The notes: generated by a model from the letters alone, not told the origin. A DNA stretch of 64,000 nucleotides from Arthrobacter sp. PAMC 25486 (GCF_000785535.1 NZ_CP007595.1:3618439-3682438); one strand, 5' to 3'; counted from the stretch's first letter, positions 16,560-26,434 are shown. Numbers and translations are program-made.

Positions 16560-18095
16560 GTGCGAACGATTGGTGAGTGGATCAGACTCAACCACCGACG
16601 CTATCCGACGCGTGAGGCCGTTGTTGACGGCGCCAGCCGACTGACCTTTGGGGAGCTTGCGGAAAGCGCATGGGGCCTGGGACGTGGTCTGCGCGATGCA
16701 GGCATCCAGGCAGGGGACAGTGTTGGTGTTCTGGCAGGTAACTCTGTCTTCAACGCGGAAGCCTTCTTTGCCGTCGCAGCCGCTGGAGGCACGTATGTGG
16801 CCTATAACTGGCGGTGGGCGCCCGCAGAGCTTGCCGTGGGCATCAAAGAGACCGGGGCCAAGATCATCCTCGTCGAAGACCGAATGGTTCCCAATGCCGA
16901 AGAGGCGTTGGAGATCCTTGGCCGGACTGAGGATGAGCTGCCGCGGCTGGTGGTGCAAGGCGCAGGCGTCGAAGCCATGCGCACCGGCTCGGGCCCATTG
17001 GACGACATCACCACCCTCGACAGCCCGCTCTGCATCATCTACACCGGTGGGAGCACGGGAACGCCGAAGGGTGTTGTCATCTCGCACCGTGCAGCCGCAG
17101 CCAATGCTTTCAATGAAATGTATGACTGTGGAGTGGGCAGCCGGCGCGAGGAGCGCGGCCTGATCGTTACCCCATTGTTCCACTCGGCTGCCTTGCTGTG
17201 CTGGCTGGTCCCGCACTTCATCGCGGGTGCCACCAGCGTCATCGCCGAAAAGTTTAGTGATGAAATTGTGGTGGACCTTGTGGGACGGGAACGGATCACC
17301 AATACCTTCCTCATTCCGAACATGATGCGCCGGCTCATGGAGACCGGCGTCTTCGCGGATCCGGCCATCCAGACCCACCTCAAGGCCGTCCATACCGGGG
17401 CGGGCTTGTTGCGAATGCCGGACAAGCAGCAATTTACCGACCTGTTGCCCGGAGCCGGGTTGTACTACAGGTACGGTCTCACCGAAGCTGGTCCCATGGT
17501 CACCAGGCTCAGGCCTGAGGACATGCTGGATCCAGCTGTGGACGGATCCATCGGGACCGAGTACCTGCTGGCAGAAGCTCAGCTGCAGAACCCGTCCGGC
17601 GAGCTGGTCGCCCCCGGCGAGCTCGGCGAGATCTGTGTCAGGGGGCCTTCATTGATGACTGGCTATTACGGCCGACCTGAGGCTACGGCTGATGCGTTCC
17701 GCGGCGGTTGGCTGCATACCGGAGACCTTGCAGTGCAAGATGACCGTGGCTACTACTTCTTCCGCGACCGGCTCAAGGAAATGATCAAGACCGGAGGCGA
17801 AAACGTCTATTCGGCGGAAATTGAACAAACGCTCTACATGCACCCGGCCATCCTCGAGGCCGTGGTTATGGGGGTCCCGGACCTGAAGTGGGACGAAGAG
17901 GTACGTGCCGTCGTCGTCCTACGAAACGGAACCAACGCAAGCTCCGAGGACCTCTCAACATTCTTGCGGGGCCACCTGGCCGGATACAAAATACCCAAGA
18001 AGATCGTTTTCATGGGAGCCGACCAGCTGCCGCGGTCCGCGGCCGGAAAGCTCGTCAAGTCACAGCTCAAATCAAGTCTAGGGTGGGGCGCATGA
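16560..18095 (+). CDS. AMP-dependent acyl-CoA synthetase/ligase
   Basis: A 511-residue ANL-superfamily adenylate-forming ligase. The P-loop-like motif is YTGGSTGTPKGV (about residue 160); YRYGLTEAG, GWLHTGDLA, the hinge RDRLKEMIKTGGENVYSAEIE and the catalytic Lys in PRSAAGKLVKSQL are all present. It activates a carboxylic acid to its CoA thioester through an acyl-AMP. GTG start at 16560 with GAGGAG a few bases upstream. First gene of a plus-strand operon ligase-FAH-biotin carboxylase-CitE-like-MaoC under the best operator. The acid substrate is unknown. Confidence 0.9.
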   Translation: MRTIGEWIRLNHRRYPTREAVVDGASRLTFGELAESAWGLGRGLRDAGIQAGDSVGVLAGNSVFNAEAFFAVAAAGGTYVAYNWRWAPAELAVGIKETGAKIILVEDRMVPNAEEALEILGRTEDELPRLVVQGAGVEAMRTGSGPLDDITTLDSPLCIIYTGGSTGTPKGVVISHRAAAANAFNEMYDCGVGSRREERGLIVTPLFHSAALLCWLVPHFIAGATSVIAEKFSDEIVVDLVGRERITNTFLIPNMMRRLMETGVFADPAIQTHLKAVHTGAGLLRMPDKQQFTDLLPGAGLYYRYGLTEAGPMVTRLRPEDMLDPAVDGSIGTEYLLAEAQLQNPSGELVAPGELGEICVRGPSLMTGYYGRPEATADAFRGGWLHTGDLAVQDDRGYYFFRDRLKEMIKTGGENVYSAEIEQTLYMHPAILEAVVMGVPDLKWDEEVRAVVVLRNGTNASSEDLSTFLRGHLAGYKIPKKIVFMGADQLPRSAAGKLVKSQLKSSLGWGA

Positions 18096-18913
18096 AACTT
18101 GCAACAGTACGTATTGAAGGCGGCACATCTGCCGCGCTCGAGGATGAGGGATCCTTGATTTTGCTGCCGTTTGTGGACGTGGGGGACTGGCTGCGTGCCG
18201 GGTCGCCGGACGTGCGCCAGTACGACGGCGGCGCGCGCCTTCCGGCGGAAAAGGCTGACTTTGCGCCGCTGGTCACCTTGCCCGGAAAGATTGTTTGTGT
18301 TGGCTTGAACTACCGCGAACATATTCTGGAGATGGGCCGAGAACTGCCGCCCTACCCCACCCTTTTTGCCAAGTTCGCTGACGCGCTGGTTGGTGCATAT
18401 GACCCTATTGTCCTGCCGCCCGGCTCAGTGGCTGTTGATTGGGAAGCCGAGCTCGCCGTGGTGATCGGCAGCCGCGTCTCACATGCCACGGACGAAGAAG
18501 CCGCGGCAGCCATCGCAGGATTCACGGTTGCAAACGACATCTCTGCCCGCGACTTCCAACGCAGGACAACGCAGTGGCTGCAAGGCAAAACCTTTGACGA
18601 CACCACGCCGCTGGGACCGTACCTGCTCACGGCTGACGAGTCAGGCAGCGCGCCTGGGCTCAGTATCTCCTGCTCCGTAGATGGATCCGGCAAACAACTG
18701 GCCGACACGGCGGATCTGGTATTTGGCCCCGTCGAACTAGTTCGCTACATCTCAGCTGTCACCACGCTGAATCCCGGCGACGTGATTCTCACCGGGACCC
18801 CCGGGGGCGTCGGCGACGGCCTCAACCCGAAGGAATTCCTCACCGATGGCAGTGTCGTCACCACGTCGATCTCTGGCATTGGCGAATGCCGCAACACCTG
18901 CATCCTGCGCTGA
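18092..18913 (+). CDS. Fumarylacetoacetate hydrolase-family protein
   Basis: A 273-residue FAH-fold enzyme. The conserved C-terminal domain is seen: CVGLNYREHILEMG, LFAKFADALVGAYD, the metal-ligand segment VDWEAELAVVIG, NDISARDFQ and the final GDVILTGTPGGVGDG. Relatives hydrolyse C-C bonds of 1,3-diketones, decarboxylate oxaloacetate or hydrate 2-oxo-dienoates. The start overlaps the ligase stop by four bases, so the two are coupled. In this pathway it could cleave a beta-diketone or acylpyruvate from ring opening; the substrate is not shown by sequence. Confidence 0.86.
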   Translation: MKLATVRIEGGTSAALEDEGSLILLPFVDVGDWLRAGSPDVRQYDGGARLPAEKADFAPLVTLPGKIVCVGLNYREHILEMGRELPPYPTLFAKFADALVGAYDPIVLPPGSVAVDWEAELAVVIGSRVSHATDEEAAAAIAGFTVANDISARDFQRRTTQWLQGKTFDDTTPLGPYLLTADESGSAPGLSISCSVDGSGKQLADTADLVFGPVELVRYISAVTTLNPGDVILTGTPGGVGDGLNPKEFLTDGSVVTTSISGIGECRNTCILR

Positions 18914-18941
18914 AATTCCAGCCCTAGTACTAAGGACACTC

Positions 18942-20705
18942 ATGTTCACCAAGATCCTCATCGCCAATCGAGGCGAAATCTCCGTTCGGGTCGCCCGCAG
19001 CTGCCGCGCCCTGGGCATCGAATCAGTAGCCGTTCATTCGAGCGCGGATGCCGGTTCCCTGCACGTCCGGGTGGCGGACACCGCCGTAGACCTCGGAGAT
19101 GGCCCGGCCAGCGAGAACTACCTCAATATCCCCAAGATCATCGCAGCCGCCCTGGATTCGGGCGCCCAGGCGATCCACCCGGGTTACGGATTCCTCTCGG
19201 AAAACCCGCAGTTCGCAGAGGCCATTGCGGCCGCAGGCCTGACCTTCATAGGCCCCTCCGCGCATGCCATAGCCACGATGGGTGGCAAGGTGGCAGCCCG
19301 TGAGGTCGCGGCGCGCGTTCAGGTTCCACTGGCTCCAGGCACCAACGGGGCCATTGCCAGCGCGGCAGCCGTCGAGGCGTTCGGCACCGAACACGGATAT
19401 CCCGTGCTGGTTAAGGCTTCGGCCGGCGGCGGCGGACGCGGCATGCGCCGCATCGACTCCGCAGCCCAAGCCGAGGAAGCCTTTGCCGCCGCCGTGCGGG
19501 AAGCCACAGCAGCTTTCGGGAACGGCGAAGTTTACCTCGAGCGCTACCTCACCCGTGCGCGGCACGTCGAGGTTCAGATCTTCGCTGACACACACGGAAA
19601 CGTCGTCTACATCGGTGACCGCGACTGCTCGGTGCAGCGGCGCCATCAGAAGCTGATCGAGGAGTCCCCGGCACCTGGCCTGAGCGATGCGCTGCGCGAG
19701 GCAATGGGCGAGTCAGCGGTACGGCTGGCCCGAGAAGTGGGCTATGTGGGGGCCGGAACCGTTGAATTCATGGTCGAAGACGACAAATTCTACTTCCTGG
19801 AAATGAACACCCGAATCCAGGTGGAGCACCCCGTCACGGAAATGGTGCACGGTGTGGACCTGATTGCTGAGCAAATCCGGGTGGCAGCCGGTGAAAAGCT
19901 CTCCATCATGGACAACCTGCGGCCCAAGGGTGTAGCAATCGAGGCCCGCATCAATGCCGAAGACGTTGCCGAGGGCCGCTTCGTGCCCTCGCCCGGACCT
20001 GTTGATGTGCTGCGGGCACCGGAAGGTGAAGGCCTTCGCTTCGACGCCGGCTACGAATCAGGTGATACGGTATTGCCGCTCTATGACAGCCTGATCGGCA
20101 AGCTCATCGCCTACGGCCCTGACCGTGACACTGCCATCAAACGCCTCCTGGATGGTTTGGATCGGCTTCAGATTGAGGGCCTGTCCACCACCGTCCCCGC
20201 CGCCAAGATTATTGTTTCCCACCCGGATTTTCAGGAGCTGCGATTCAGCACCCTATGGCTGGAGGAAACAGTTGACTTCACTGAAGCAGAACCTGTGGAC
20301 CGCGCCAACGTAGAAGTCGGTGGACGATTCTTCATCATTCCCACTTTCAGCGATTACGGGTCAGCTGGCGGATATGGCGCTGCAGCGCCCACTCTTGCCG
20401 CAGACTCCTCATCAAATGACTCCGCAACCGCAGTGGGGCGTACGCGGAAGGCCCGCGCGAAGCGCGAGGTCATTAGCGACGGAACCGTGAAGGCTCCAAT
20501 GCAGGGAACCATCGTCAAGATCAACGTAGAACCGGGCCAGAAGATCGCCAAGGGTGATGTGATGTTCGTTCTCGAAGCCATGAAGATGGAGAATCCCATC
20601 GCCGCACCCATGACTGGTGTTGTTGGGGAGATTGCCGCAGGCCTTGGCGAGTCATTGGCCGCAGGTACCTTGCTGACTACGGTCACAGCGGAGGACGCAG
20701 CATGA
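18942..20705 (+). CDS. Acyl-CoA carboxylase alpha subunit (biotin carboxylase + BCCP)
   Basis: A 587-residue protein. Residues 1-445 form the biotin carboxylase: KILIANRGEISVRVARS, HPGYGFLSEN, the glycine-rich KASAGGGGRGMR, ERYLTRARHVEVQIF, FLEMNTRIQVEHPVTE. After a low-complexity linker, the last 75 residues are a biotinyl domain with EAMKMEN carrying the biotinylated Lys. The lengths match actinobacterial AccA-type subunits. It pairs with the carboxyltransferase at 6899. With an isovaleryl-like dehydrogenase, MaoC and CitE-like lyase, a methylcrotonyl-CoA-type carboxylase is the best guess. Start at ATG 18942. Confidence 0.92.
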   Translation: MFTKILIANRGEISVRVARSCRALGIESVAVHSSADAGSLHVRVADTAVDLGDGPASENYLNIPKIIAAALDSGAQAIHPGYGFLSENPQFAEAIAAAGLTFIGPSAHAIATMGGKVAAREVAARVQVPLAPGTNGAIASAAAVEAFGTEHGYPVLVKASAGGGGRGMRRIDSAAQAEEAFAAAVREATAAFGNGEVYLERYLTRARHVEVQIFADTHGNVVYIGDRDCSVQRRHQKLIEESPAPGLSDALREAMGESAVRLAREVGYVGAGTVEFMVEDDKFYFLEMNTRIQVEHPVTEMVHGVDLIAEQIRVAAGEKLSIMDNLRPKGVAIEARINAEDVAEGRFVPSPGPVDVLRAPEGEGLRFDAGYESGDTVLPLYDSLIGKLIAYGPDRDTAIKRLLDGLDRLQIEGLSTTVPAAKIIVSHPDFQELRFSTLWLEETVDFTEAEPVDRANVEVGGRFFIIPTFSDYGSAGGYGAAAPTLAADSSSNDSATAVGRTRKARAKREVISDGTVKAPMQGTIVKINVEPGQKIAKGDVMFVLEAMKMENPIAAPMTGVVGEIAAGLGESLAAGTLLTTVTAEDAA

Positions 20706-21568
20706 AGCCTTTCCGCTCGCTCCTCTTTGTGCCAGGCCATAAACGGGACTGGATCGACAAGGCGTTGAATTCCGACGCCGATGCTATCATCATCGATCTT
20801 GAAGATTCCGTACCCTCACAGGACAAGGCATTGGCGCGCAGCAACGCAGTCGAAGCTCTCGAAGCACACGACGGTTCGAAGGGGATACTGATCCGTCCCA
20901 ACGCGTTGGACACAGTGTTCTTTGGTCGCGACATAGCCATGGTGACGCACCAAAACCTGACAGCTTTCCTCCTGCCCAAACTGTTCTCCCGTGACGATGT
21001 GGTCCGTTTCGACGCCCTGGTCACTGCTGCAGAGCTGGACCACGGTATTGATCGCGGAACCGTAGAACTGGTGCCGTCACTTGAAACCGCAGCGTCCATC
21101 AGCAAAGTGGACGAAATTCTTGCGGGCCCGCGGGTTGGCGGTGTCATGGCGGCAGCGGCCAAGGACGCGGACGTCTCGAGGGAGGTCGGCTTCCGATGGA
21201 CTGCCGCGGGCGTAGAGACGCTATACCTGCGCAGCAAGGTGGTGGTTGCCGCGCGCGCCGCCGGCATCCGCACCATAGTTCTTGGTCTCTGGCAGGAGGT
21301 CCGAAACCTCGATGGTATGCGCACCTTCGCGCAGGACAACAGCGGGCTGGGTTACACCGGGCAGGTGCTCATCCACCCTTCGCACGCTTCCATTGCGAAC
21401 GAGGAATACGGCCTGAACGAGACTTTGAAGGACTACTACGAGGGTCTGATAGAGGCCTTCGAGGAAGGCCAGCGCAACGGACACGGGGCCGTCTCTTACC
21501 GCGGTGACCATATTGATCTGGCACATGCCAACCATGCACGCGAGGCCTTGGCCCTCGCCAATGCCTAA
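20702..21568 (+). CDS. CitE-like HpcH/HpaI-family CoA-ester lyase
   Basis: A 288-residue TIM-barrel lyase of the HpcH/HpaI (CitE-like) family. It begins RSLLFVPGHKRDWIDKAL and contains the metal-binding DAIIIDLEDSVPSQDK, IRPNAL, the Glu-containing LVPSLETA segment and GYTGQVLIHPSH near the end. The M. tuberculosis relative Rv2498c splits (R)-3-hydroxy-3-methylglutaryl-CoA and citramalyl-CoA. Its start overlaps the alpha-subunit stop (ATGA) and the MaoC gene follows 41 bp on: the same functional set as Rv2498c-Rv2502c. It would release acetyl-CoA plus a keto acid. Confidence 0.87.
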   Translation: MKPFRSLLFVPGHKRDWIDKALNSDADAIIIDLEDSVPSQDKALARSNAVEALEAHDGSKGILIRPNALDTVFFGRDIAMVTHQNLTAFLLPKLFSRDDVVRFDALVTAAELDHGIDRGTVELVPSLETAASISKVDEILAGPRVGGVMAAAAKDADVSREVGFRWTAAGVETLYLRSKVVVAARAAGIRTIVLGLWQEVRNLDGMRTFAQDNSGLGYTGQVLIHPSHASIANEEYGLNETLKDYYEGLIEAFEEGQRNGHGAVSYRGDHIDLAHANHAREALALANA

Positions 21569-21609
21569 CCGCATTAACCACTGACGAACGCAAGCAAAGG
21601 AGGCCAGTC

Positions 21610-22095
21610 ATGGCCGGAATGTATTACGAAGACTTCACCGTTGGAGAAGTCATCAAGCACGAGGTAACCCGCACCGTCACAGAAACGGACAACCTGCTCA
21701 TTACTTCGCTCACCATGAACGTCCAACCGCTCCATCTGGATACCGAATTCGCCAAGAAGAGCATGTTCGGGCGCCAGATCGTCAACAGCATCTTTACCCT
21801 TGGCCTGGTCACCGGAATCCCAGTTCAGGAAACGACCCTGGGCACCACGCTTGGAAATCTTGGTTTCCGGGACATCGAATTCCCCAAACCTGTATTCTTC
21901 GGAGACACTTTGCGTGTTGAAACTGAGGCCCTCGACAAGCGGGAATCCAAGTCCCGCCCGGAGACAGGAATCGTCGGCATCGAACACCGCGGCTACAACC
22001 AGGACGGCGAACTGGTATGTGTGGTTCGCCGGACTGCCTTGATGCTCCGCCGTGCCGGCCAGCAAGCTGACGTGGCGGCTTCTTCCAGCCAGTAG
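21610..22095 (+). CDS. MaoC-family hydratase (second)
   Basis: A 161-residue hot-dog hydratase. It begins YYEDFTVGEVIKHEVTRTVTETD and has the hydratase loop NVQPLHLDTEFAKKSMFG and FPKPVFFGDTLRVETEAL. It resembles the mesaconyl-CoA / 3-methylglutaconyl-CoA-type MaoC proteins that act next to CitE-like lyases. AAAGGAGG precedes the ATG. It ends the ligase operon, placed immediately after the lyase, consistent with supplying its (R)-3-hydroxyacyl-CoA substrate. It is only distantly similar to the MaoC protein at 6271. Confidence 0.87.
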   Translation: MAGMYYEDFTVGEVIKHEVTRTVTETDNLLITSLTMNVQPLHLDTEFAKKSMFGRQIVNSIFTLGLVTGIPVQETTLGTTLGNLGFRDIEFPKPVFFGDTLRVETEALDKRESKSRPETGIVGIEHRGYNQDGELVCVVRRTALMLRRAGQQADVAASSSQ

Positions 22096-22272
22096 CCAAA
22101 GTGCATTGCCGTGCGGCCCGTGTCGAAAAGCAGCGGACGGTACGACAGTTTGCGACGCAACGGTCGACTGCTTCAGCTGACCGGTCTGCAGGTCAAAAAA
22201 CCTCGTAAGTCAGCGATGTGTGCCGCGAGAAACAACGCGCCAGGCACGCGAATCAAGCTCCATATGGACGAA

Positions 22273-22307
22273 GAATGCCCCGCCAAGAACTTCCTGGCGG
22301 GGCATTC
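22273..22307 (+). terminator. Terminator-like hairpin after MaoC gene
   Basis: GAATGCCCCGCCA and its exact complement, nine-base loop, about 180 bp after the MaoC stop. Confidence 0.55.
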
Positions 22308-22726
22308 ACGCTCGCACATCGTCAGGTCCCGAGGTAGCTGTATCGTCAAATAATGCGCTCACCAAAACTCCTTTTGCCACAAGGATCTGTCCCGGACACT
22401 GGCAAAGAATGGGCAGAAGAGAATCTACCTGCTGCCCATTTCGAACAACGGTTGCAGGCCATCCAGGATTCCACGACTGTTGGATAGCCGGACTGCTGGA
22501 CACTGGAAGGGATGAAGGGGTCGAATCCTCAATGCCTTCCGACATTACGAATAGCCAGGGTCTCATCGCCTCGCCGGAACCCTAGCGGGGCATTCGTTTG
22601 GTCGGGGATGGTGCGGGACTGAGCTCGCCGTTTAATGAAACCTCCCAGCTGGCCATGCCACCGACGAAGCACTTCACAGTTGACCACGGCAAACGGTCCA
22701 GCAATTCACCACAGGTCTGGCAAATG

Positions 22727-22772
22727 GGAATGGGGCCTCCGCGAACATTGATGTTCGAGGAGGCCCCATTCC
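22727..22772 (-). terminator. Terminator-like hairpin after livF
   Basis: GGAATGGGGCCTCC pairs perfectly with 22759-22772, and an inner CGAACAT/ATGTTCG repeat extends the hairpin. It lies 17 bp beyond the LivF stop, at the end of the minus-strand ABC operon. Confidence 0.65.
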
Positions 22773-22788
22773 TGTATGTCGTGCCTCG

Positions 22789-23538
22789 CTACGATTGTGG
22801 AAGCTCTGCCTCGCTGTCAGGGGAGGCGCCGAGGTAGATGTGCTGGATCGTCTTGTCCTCGCGCAGTTGTTGGCTGGTGCCTTCCAGCACAATGCGACCA
22901 GCGTTGAGTACGTAGCCGCGGTCGGCCAGGCCCAGCGCCGCGTGGGCGTTCTGCTCCACCAGCACAACCGTCAGTCCGGATTCGCGCCGCAGGTCACCGA
23001 GAACGTCCATGATGCGGGCCGTGATTTGCGGTGCCAGACCCAGGCTGGGCTCGTCCAGGAGCAAAATTGACGGGTCGCTCATCATCGCTCGTCCAATGGC
23101 CAGCATTTGCTGCTCGCCACCACTTAGGGTGCCTGCCAGTTGTCCGCGTCGTTCGAGTAACCGCGGGAATATTTCGAAGATTCGATCTTGCAATTCCTTG
23201 GCGTTCCCACGGTGACGTGATGTGTAGCCGCCCAGAACGAGGTTGTCTTGAACTGATAAGGAGAAAAAGACTTGCCGCCCTTCGGGGACGAGTACACAGC
23301 CCTGTTTGACGACCGTGGCCTGTGACATTCTCCCGGTATCCTTGCCAGCGATCGCAACTGTTCCATTTCGGAGTTTGTGCGAGCGTGCAATGACATTCAG
23401 AAGGGTGCTTTTTCCTGCGCCGTTGGGTCCGATGATGGTGACGATTTCCCCGTCCTCCACCTGGAACGACACGTCGTGGAGGACTTTGGTGCGCCCGTAG
23501 GCGAAGTTAAGGTTGCTTACTTTTAGTGCCGTGTTCAT
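22789..23538 (-). CDS. livF: Branched-chain-type ABC transporter ATPase
   Basis: A 249-residue ATPase of the LivF type. Walker A GPNGAGKST, signature LSGGEQQ, Walker B ILLLDEPSLGLAP and the switch VEQNAHAAL are present. It overlaps the stop of the LivM-LivG fusion gene by four bases and is the last gene of the importer operon. With the fusion protein it forms the heterodimeric motor of a HAAT-family importer. The substrate is unknown; HAAT systems in catabolic islands often take up aromatic or branched carboxylates rather than amino acids. Confidence 0.9.
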   Translation of the reverse strand: MNTALKVSNLNFAYGRTKVLHDVSFQVEDGEIVTIIGPNGAGKSTLLNVIARSHKLRNGTVAIAGKDTGRMSQATVVKQGCVLVPEGRQVFFSLSVQDNLVLGGYTSRHRGNAKELQDRIFEIFPRLLERRGQLAGTLSGGEQQMLAIGRAMMSDPSILLLDEPSLGLAPQITARIMDVLGDLRRESGLTVVLVEQNAHAALGLADRGYVLNAGRIVLEGTSQQLREDKTIQHIYLGASPDSEAELPQS

Positions 23539-25514
23539 GCCTGCACTCCTGCCTTTCCGGTGGCCGGGCGCTCCGGCTGGCTCCCGCTCTTGGTTGTGTC
23601 GTCCTCTGCCTCGCGTATGGTTTCTTCTCGGGCCACACCGAGGTAAGCGGCGATGACCGCGGGATCGGCTTGGACTTCAGAGGGAGAACCTTCGCTCAGG
23701 GTCTCGCCAAAGTTGATGACATGGACTCGGTCGGCGCTGGCCATCACAAACTCCATGTCGTGTTCGATAACCAGCACACCAAGGCCTTCTGCGGCCAGCT
23801 GGCGAAGCAACCGCATGAGTGTCTTCTTTTCAGCCTTGTTGAGTCCGGCGCACGGTTCGTCAAGCAAAATGACCTTTGGCTGGCCGGCCAAGGCCCGGGC
23901 GATCTCGATGCGCTTTTGCTGACCCATGGAAAGGTTCTTGGCATCCAGGTGTGCCAGGTGAGCCAAACCAAGACGGCGCAGAATGATGCCGGCTTCTTCG
24001 TCGAGTCGATGTTCTTCCTTTACAGCGCCTGGAGTCGGCAGGGCTGAACGGGCCATGCCGACCTTCCCACGAAGGTGTGCCCCGACTTTTACCGTAGCTG
24101 CAACGTCCATGTCTTCAAAGAGGCAGGGGGTTTGGAAAGTCCTTGCCAAACCGTGGCGGGCAACCTTGAATGCAGGCATGCCTGTGACGTCTTCCCCGTC
24201 AAGAATGACAGACCCTCCTGTGACTGGAAGATTTCCTGACAACAGGTTGACAAGGGTTGATTTGCCAGCGCCGTTGGGTCCGATGACGGCCAGCACTTCA
24301 CCGGCGCCGATGGTCAGAGAGATATCGTGCACGGCAGTAACTCCGCCGAACTTTTTGATGACGTGGCGGGCTTCCAGTACGGGGACCAAGTCCGCACGCT
24401 GGGCAGCCGCATGTTCGCTGTCGTGCCGTCGGCGTAGTTCGGACATGCTTGTAGCGCCGTCTTCGTCCTCGGGTTCAGTGAGTAAGGGAGGTGGGCTTTT
24501 GCGCTTATGCAGCCGTCGGGCAAGCGCTCCGACTGCCCCTGCTATTCCATCGGGCCGGGCTACCAGGATGATGACGAGGAGCAAGCCAAGGAATAAGGTT
24601 TGTCCAGCCCCGACTGCGGCTGACCCGAGCAGGCTGGGCAATGTGGCCTCGATAAATTGGTTCAATACTTCCAACCCGATGGCGCCCACAACTGCACCCC
24701 AGGGCGTGCGCAAGCCGCCCAGAACAGCAATAACCAGAACATCAATGGCTGTGGATGCTCCGAATGGCGGCGGATTGACGTACATCACTTGATGGGCGTA
24801 AAGAGAACCGCCGATGCTGGAAACAATCGCCGACGCCGTGAAGATGCGCGTCTTGGAGGAAGCGATGTCGATGCCGGCCGAAGCAGCGGCAGCTTCATGT
24901 CCACGAATGGCTTTCAGAGCTCGCCCTTCACGGCCCTTGCTCAACTTGAGGCATCCCCACACAACGAGTCCCACGAGAACCCAGTTGAGAATGAAGAACT
25001 CATTGGTGTTCACCAACTCGCGGCCGAAGAAGTTCAGGGGCTCAACTGCGAGCCCGGAGGAAGCTCCAGTGAATGAAAAATTATTGACCAGAAGGAAAAA
25101 ACCCTCTGTGAGGGCCAAGGTGGCCATCGCCAAGAAGTGCCCACGCAAGCGGAATATCGGCCGGCCCAATGCATAGGCGACCATGGCTGCCAGTGTGGCA
25201 CCGACAATTATCGCCAGCAGGCCAGACACGCCGAAGTTGGCTGTCAGCAGTGCACTTGCGTATGCGCCTATTCCGTAGAATGCGCCAACGGCTAGCGAGA
25301 ACTGGCCTGCATACCCTGTCACAAGGACCATGCCGAGGGCCAGCAAGGCCATGATTCCCACTGTGGCGCCCACCCCGGCGATGTAGTCGCTGAGAGTGAA
25401 ACCGAGCGCAAGCACGGCGATGGTCCACGCTACAGGACCGAGCGGCCCCGCCCATGGGCGGGAAAATGGTGAGTTTTTTGCAGTGCTTTTGGTTGGAGCC
25501 TGTGTATTAGACAC
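23535..25514 (-). CDS. Fused LivM permease - LivG ATPase
   Basis: A 659-residue fusion. Residues 1-345 are a LivM-type permease with about ten hydrophobic segments (GYAGQFSLAVGAFYGIGAYA, GRALKAIRGHEAAAASAGI, the conserved permease loop). After a charged linker, residues 385-640 form a LivG ATPase with GPNGAGKST, LSMGQQKRIEIARAL, VILLDEPCAGLN and VIEHDMEFV. Fused M-G proteins are known in Actinobacteria. It sits between LivH (eight-base overlap) and LivF (four-base overlap). It is both half of the membrane channel and half of the motor. Confidence 0.9.
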   Translation of the reverse strand: MSNTQAPTKSTAKNSPFSRPWAGPLGPVAWTIAVLALGFTLSDYIAGVGATVGIMALLALGMVLVTGYAGQFSLAVGAFYGIGAYASALLTANFGVSGLLAIIVGATLAAMVAYALGRPIFRLRGHFLAMATLALTEGFFLLVNNFSFTGASSGLAVEPLNFFGRELVNTNEFFILNWVLVGLVVWGCLKLSKGREGRALKAIRGHEAAAASAGIDIASSKTRIFTASAIVSSIGGSLYAHQVMYVNPPPFGASTAIDVLVIAVLGGLRTPWGAVVGAIGLEVLNQFIEATLPSLLGSAAVGAGQTLFLGLLLVIILVARPDGIAGAVGALARRLHKRKSPPPLLTEPEDEDGATSMSELRRRHDSEHAAAQRADLVPVLEARHVIKKFGGVTAVHDISLTIGAGEVLAVIGPNGAGKSTLVNLLSGNLPVTGGSVILDGEDVTGMPAFKVARHGLARTFQTPCLFEDMDVAATVKVGAHLRGKVGMARSALPTPGAVKEEHRLDEEAGIILRRLGLAHLAHLDAKNLSMGQQKRIEIARALAGQPKVILLDEPCAGLNKAEKKTLMRLLRQLAAEGLGVLVIEHDMEFVMASADRVHVINFGETLSEGSPSEVQADPAVIAAYLGVAREETIREAEDDTTKSGSQPERPATGKAGVQA

Positions 25515-26367
25515 GGTCGCTCACCAGCTTTCGAGTCAGGCCCTGGGGACGAACGATGAGCAGCAGGATCAACAAGGCAAAGACTATGGTTTCGGAATGC
25601 GTCGTTGAGATATTCATTGCGGCAAATGTTTCCACGGCCGCGATGATCACACCACCGATCAGTGTGAGACCAAGTTTGTCGAATCCACCGAGTATGGCTG
25701 CAATGAAGCCTTTGAGTCCCAACGCGAACCCGGCGCCCACGGTGATGAAGGATGTGGGTACCTGTGTGGCCAAAACGGCACCACTGATGGCCCCGGAAAG
25801 GGCAAAGGCCACGGTCGCCATCACGGTGAGGCTGATGCCGACGACGCCGGCGGCATAAGGGTTGACCGCGCAGGCGCTGAGTGCCTTGCCGGTCACTGTC
25901 CTGTTGAAAAATATGGTGAGGATCAGGTAGGCCACCACTGTGATGGCAATGACCCAGAGAGACTGCAGAGGGATGGCTGCACCCCCGACGCTCAGGGATG
26001 GTCCTTGGGTGATGGGGTCGAATTGCCTAGGGCCCGTCCCGAAGATCAGTTGCAGAGCGGATCGAAGCGCAATTCCAACCCCGAGGGTGACGATGGTTTG
26101 TACAAGCAGTCCTTGTCGGCGCAAGGGACGGATCGCTAGGTGGTACATCACCACGCTGATGATGGCCGCACAAATTGCGCCGACGAGAATGGCTGCCAGT
26201 GGAGGCATCACGGCAGAGGCGACAACAGCACCAAATGCTCCGGTTACGGCGATGTCACCTTGCGCGAAGTTGACCATCCCGGTCATTCGGTGAATGACGA
26301 CAAAGCCAATTCCCATCGCCCCGTAGATAGCTCCCGTCGACATTGCCGTGAAGAGCAGCTGTAGCAT
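25507..26367 (-). CDS. livH: Branched-chain-type ABC transporter permease
   Basis: A 286-residue LivH permease with about eight hydrophobic segments. It begins LLFTAMSTGAIYGAMGIGFV and has the typical MTGMVNFAQGDIAVTGAF and LKGFIAAILGGFDKLGLTLIGG. The ATG at 26367 is used; the longer open frame runs into the promoter region. It is the first gene of the minus-strand transport operon and divergent from the binding-protein gene, with a shared operator between them. Confidence 0.88.
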   Translation of the reverse strand: MLQLLFTAMSTGAIYGAMGIGFVVIHRMTGMVNFAQGDIAVTGAFGAVVASAVMPPLAAILVGAICAAIISVVMYHLAIRPLRRQGLLVQTIVTLGVGIALRSALQLIFGTGPRQFDPITQGPSLSVGGAAIPLQSLWVIAITVVAYLILTIFFNRTVTGKALSACAVNPYAAGVVGISLTVMATVAFALSGAISGAVLATQVPTSFITVGAGFALGLKGFIAAILGGFDKLGLTLIGGVIIAAVETFAAMNISTTHSETIVFALLILLLIVRPQGLTRKLVSDRV

Positions 26368-26434
26368 ACTTTCCAACTTGGGCTCCGATTCGTTGATTTT
26401 CTGATTTACAAGGAGTTCCCCGACAAGAAATACC

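Larger units (their letters stand above)
22096..22788. other. Convergent intergenic region with two hairpins
   Basis: About 690 bp between the convergent MaoC and LivF genes. It contains a 13-bp hairpin at 22273-22307 and a larger two-part hairpin at 22727-22772. No gene is recognised in the rest; short open frames lack ribosome sites. Confidence 0.55.

Noticed and set aside
16467..17432. 321-residue minus-strand frame
   Set aside because: Antisense to the acyl-CoA ligase; the ligase motifs are unambiguous.
23983..24792. 269-residue plus-strand frame, Pro/Ser/Thr-rich
   Set aside because: Antisense to the LivM-LivG fusion; composition typical of an antisense GC shadow.
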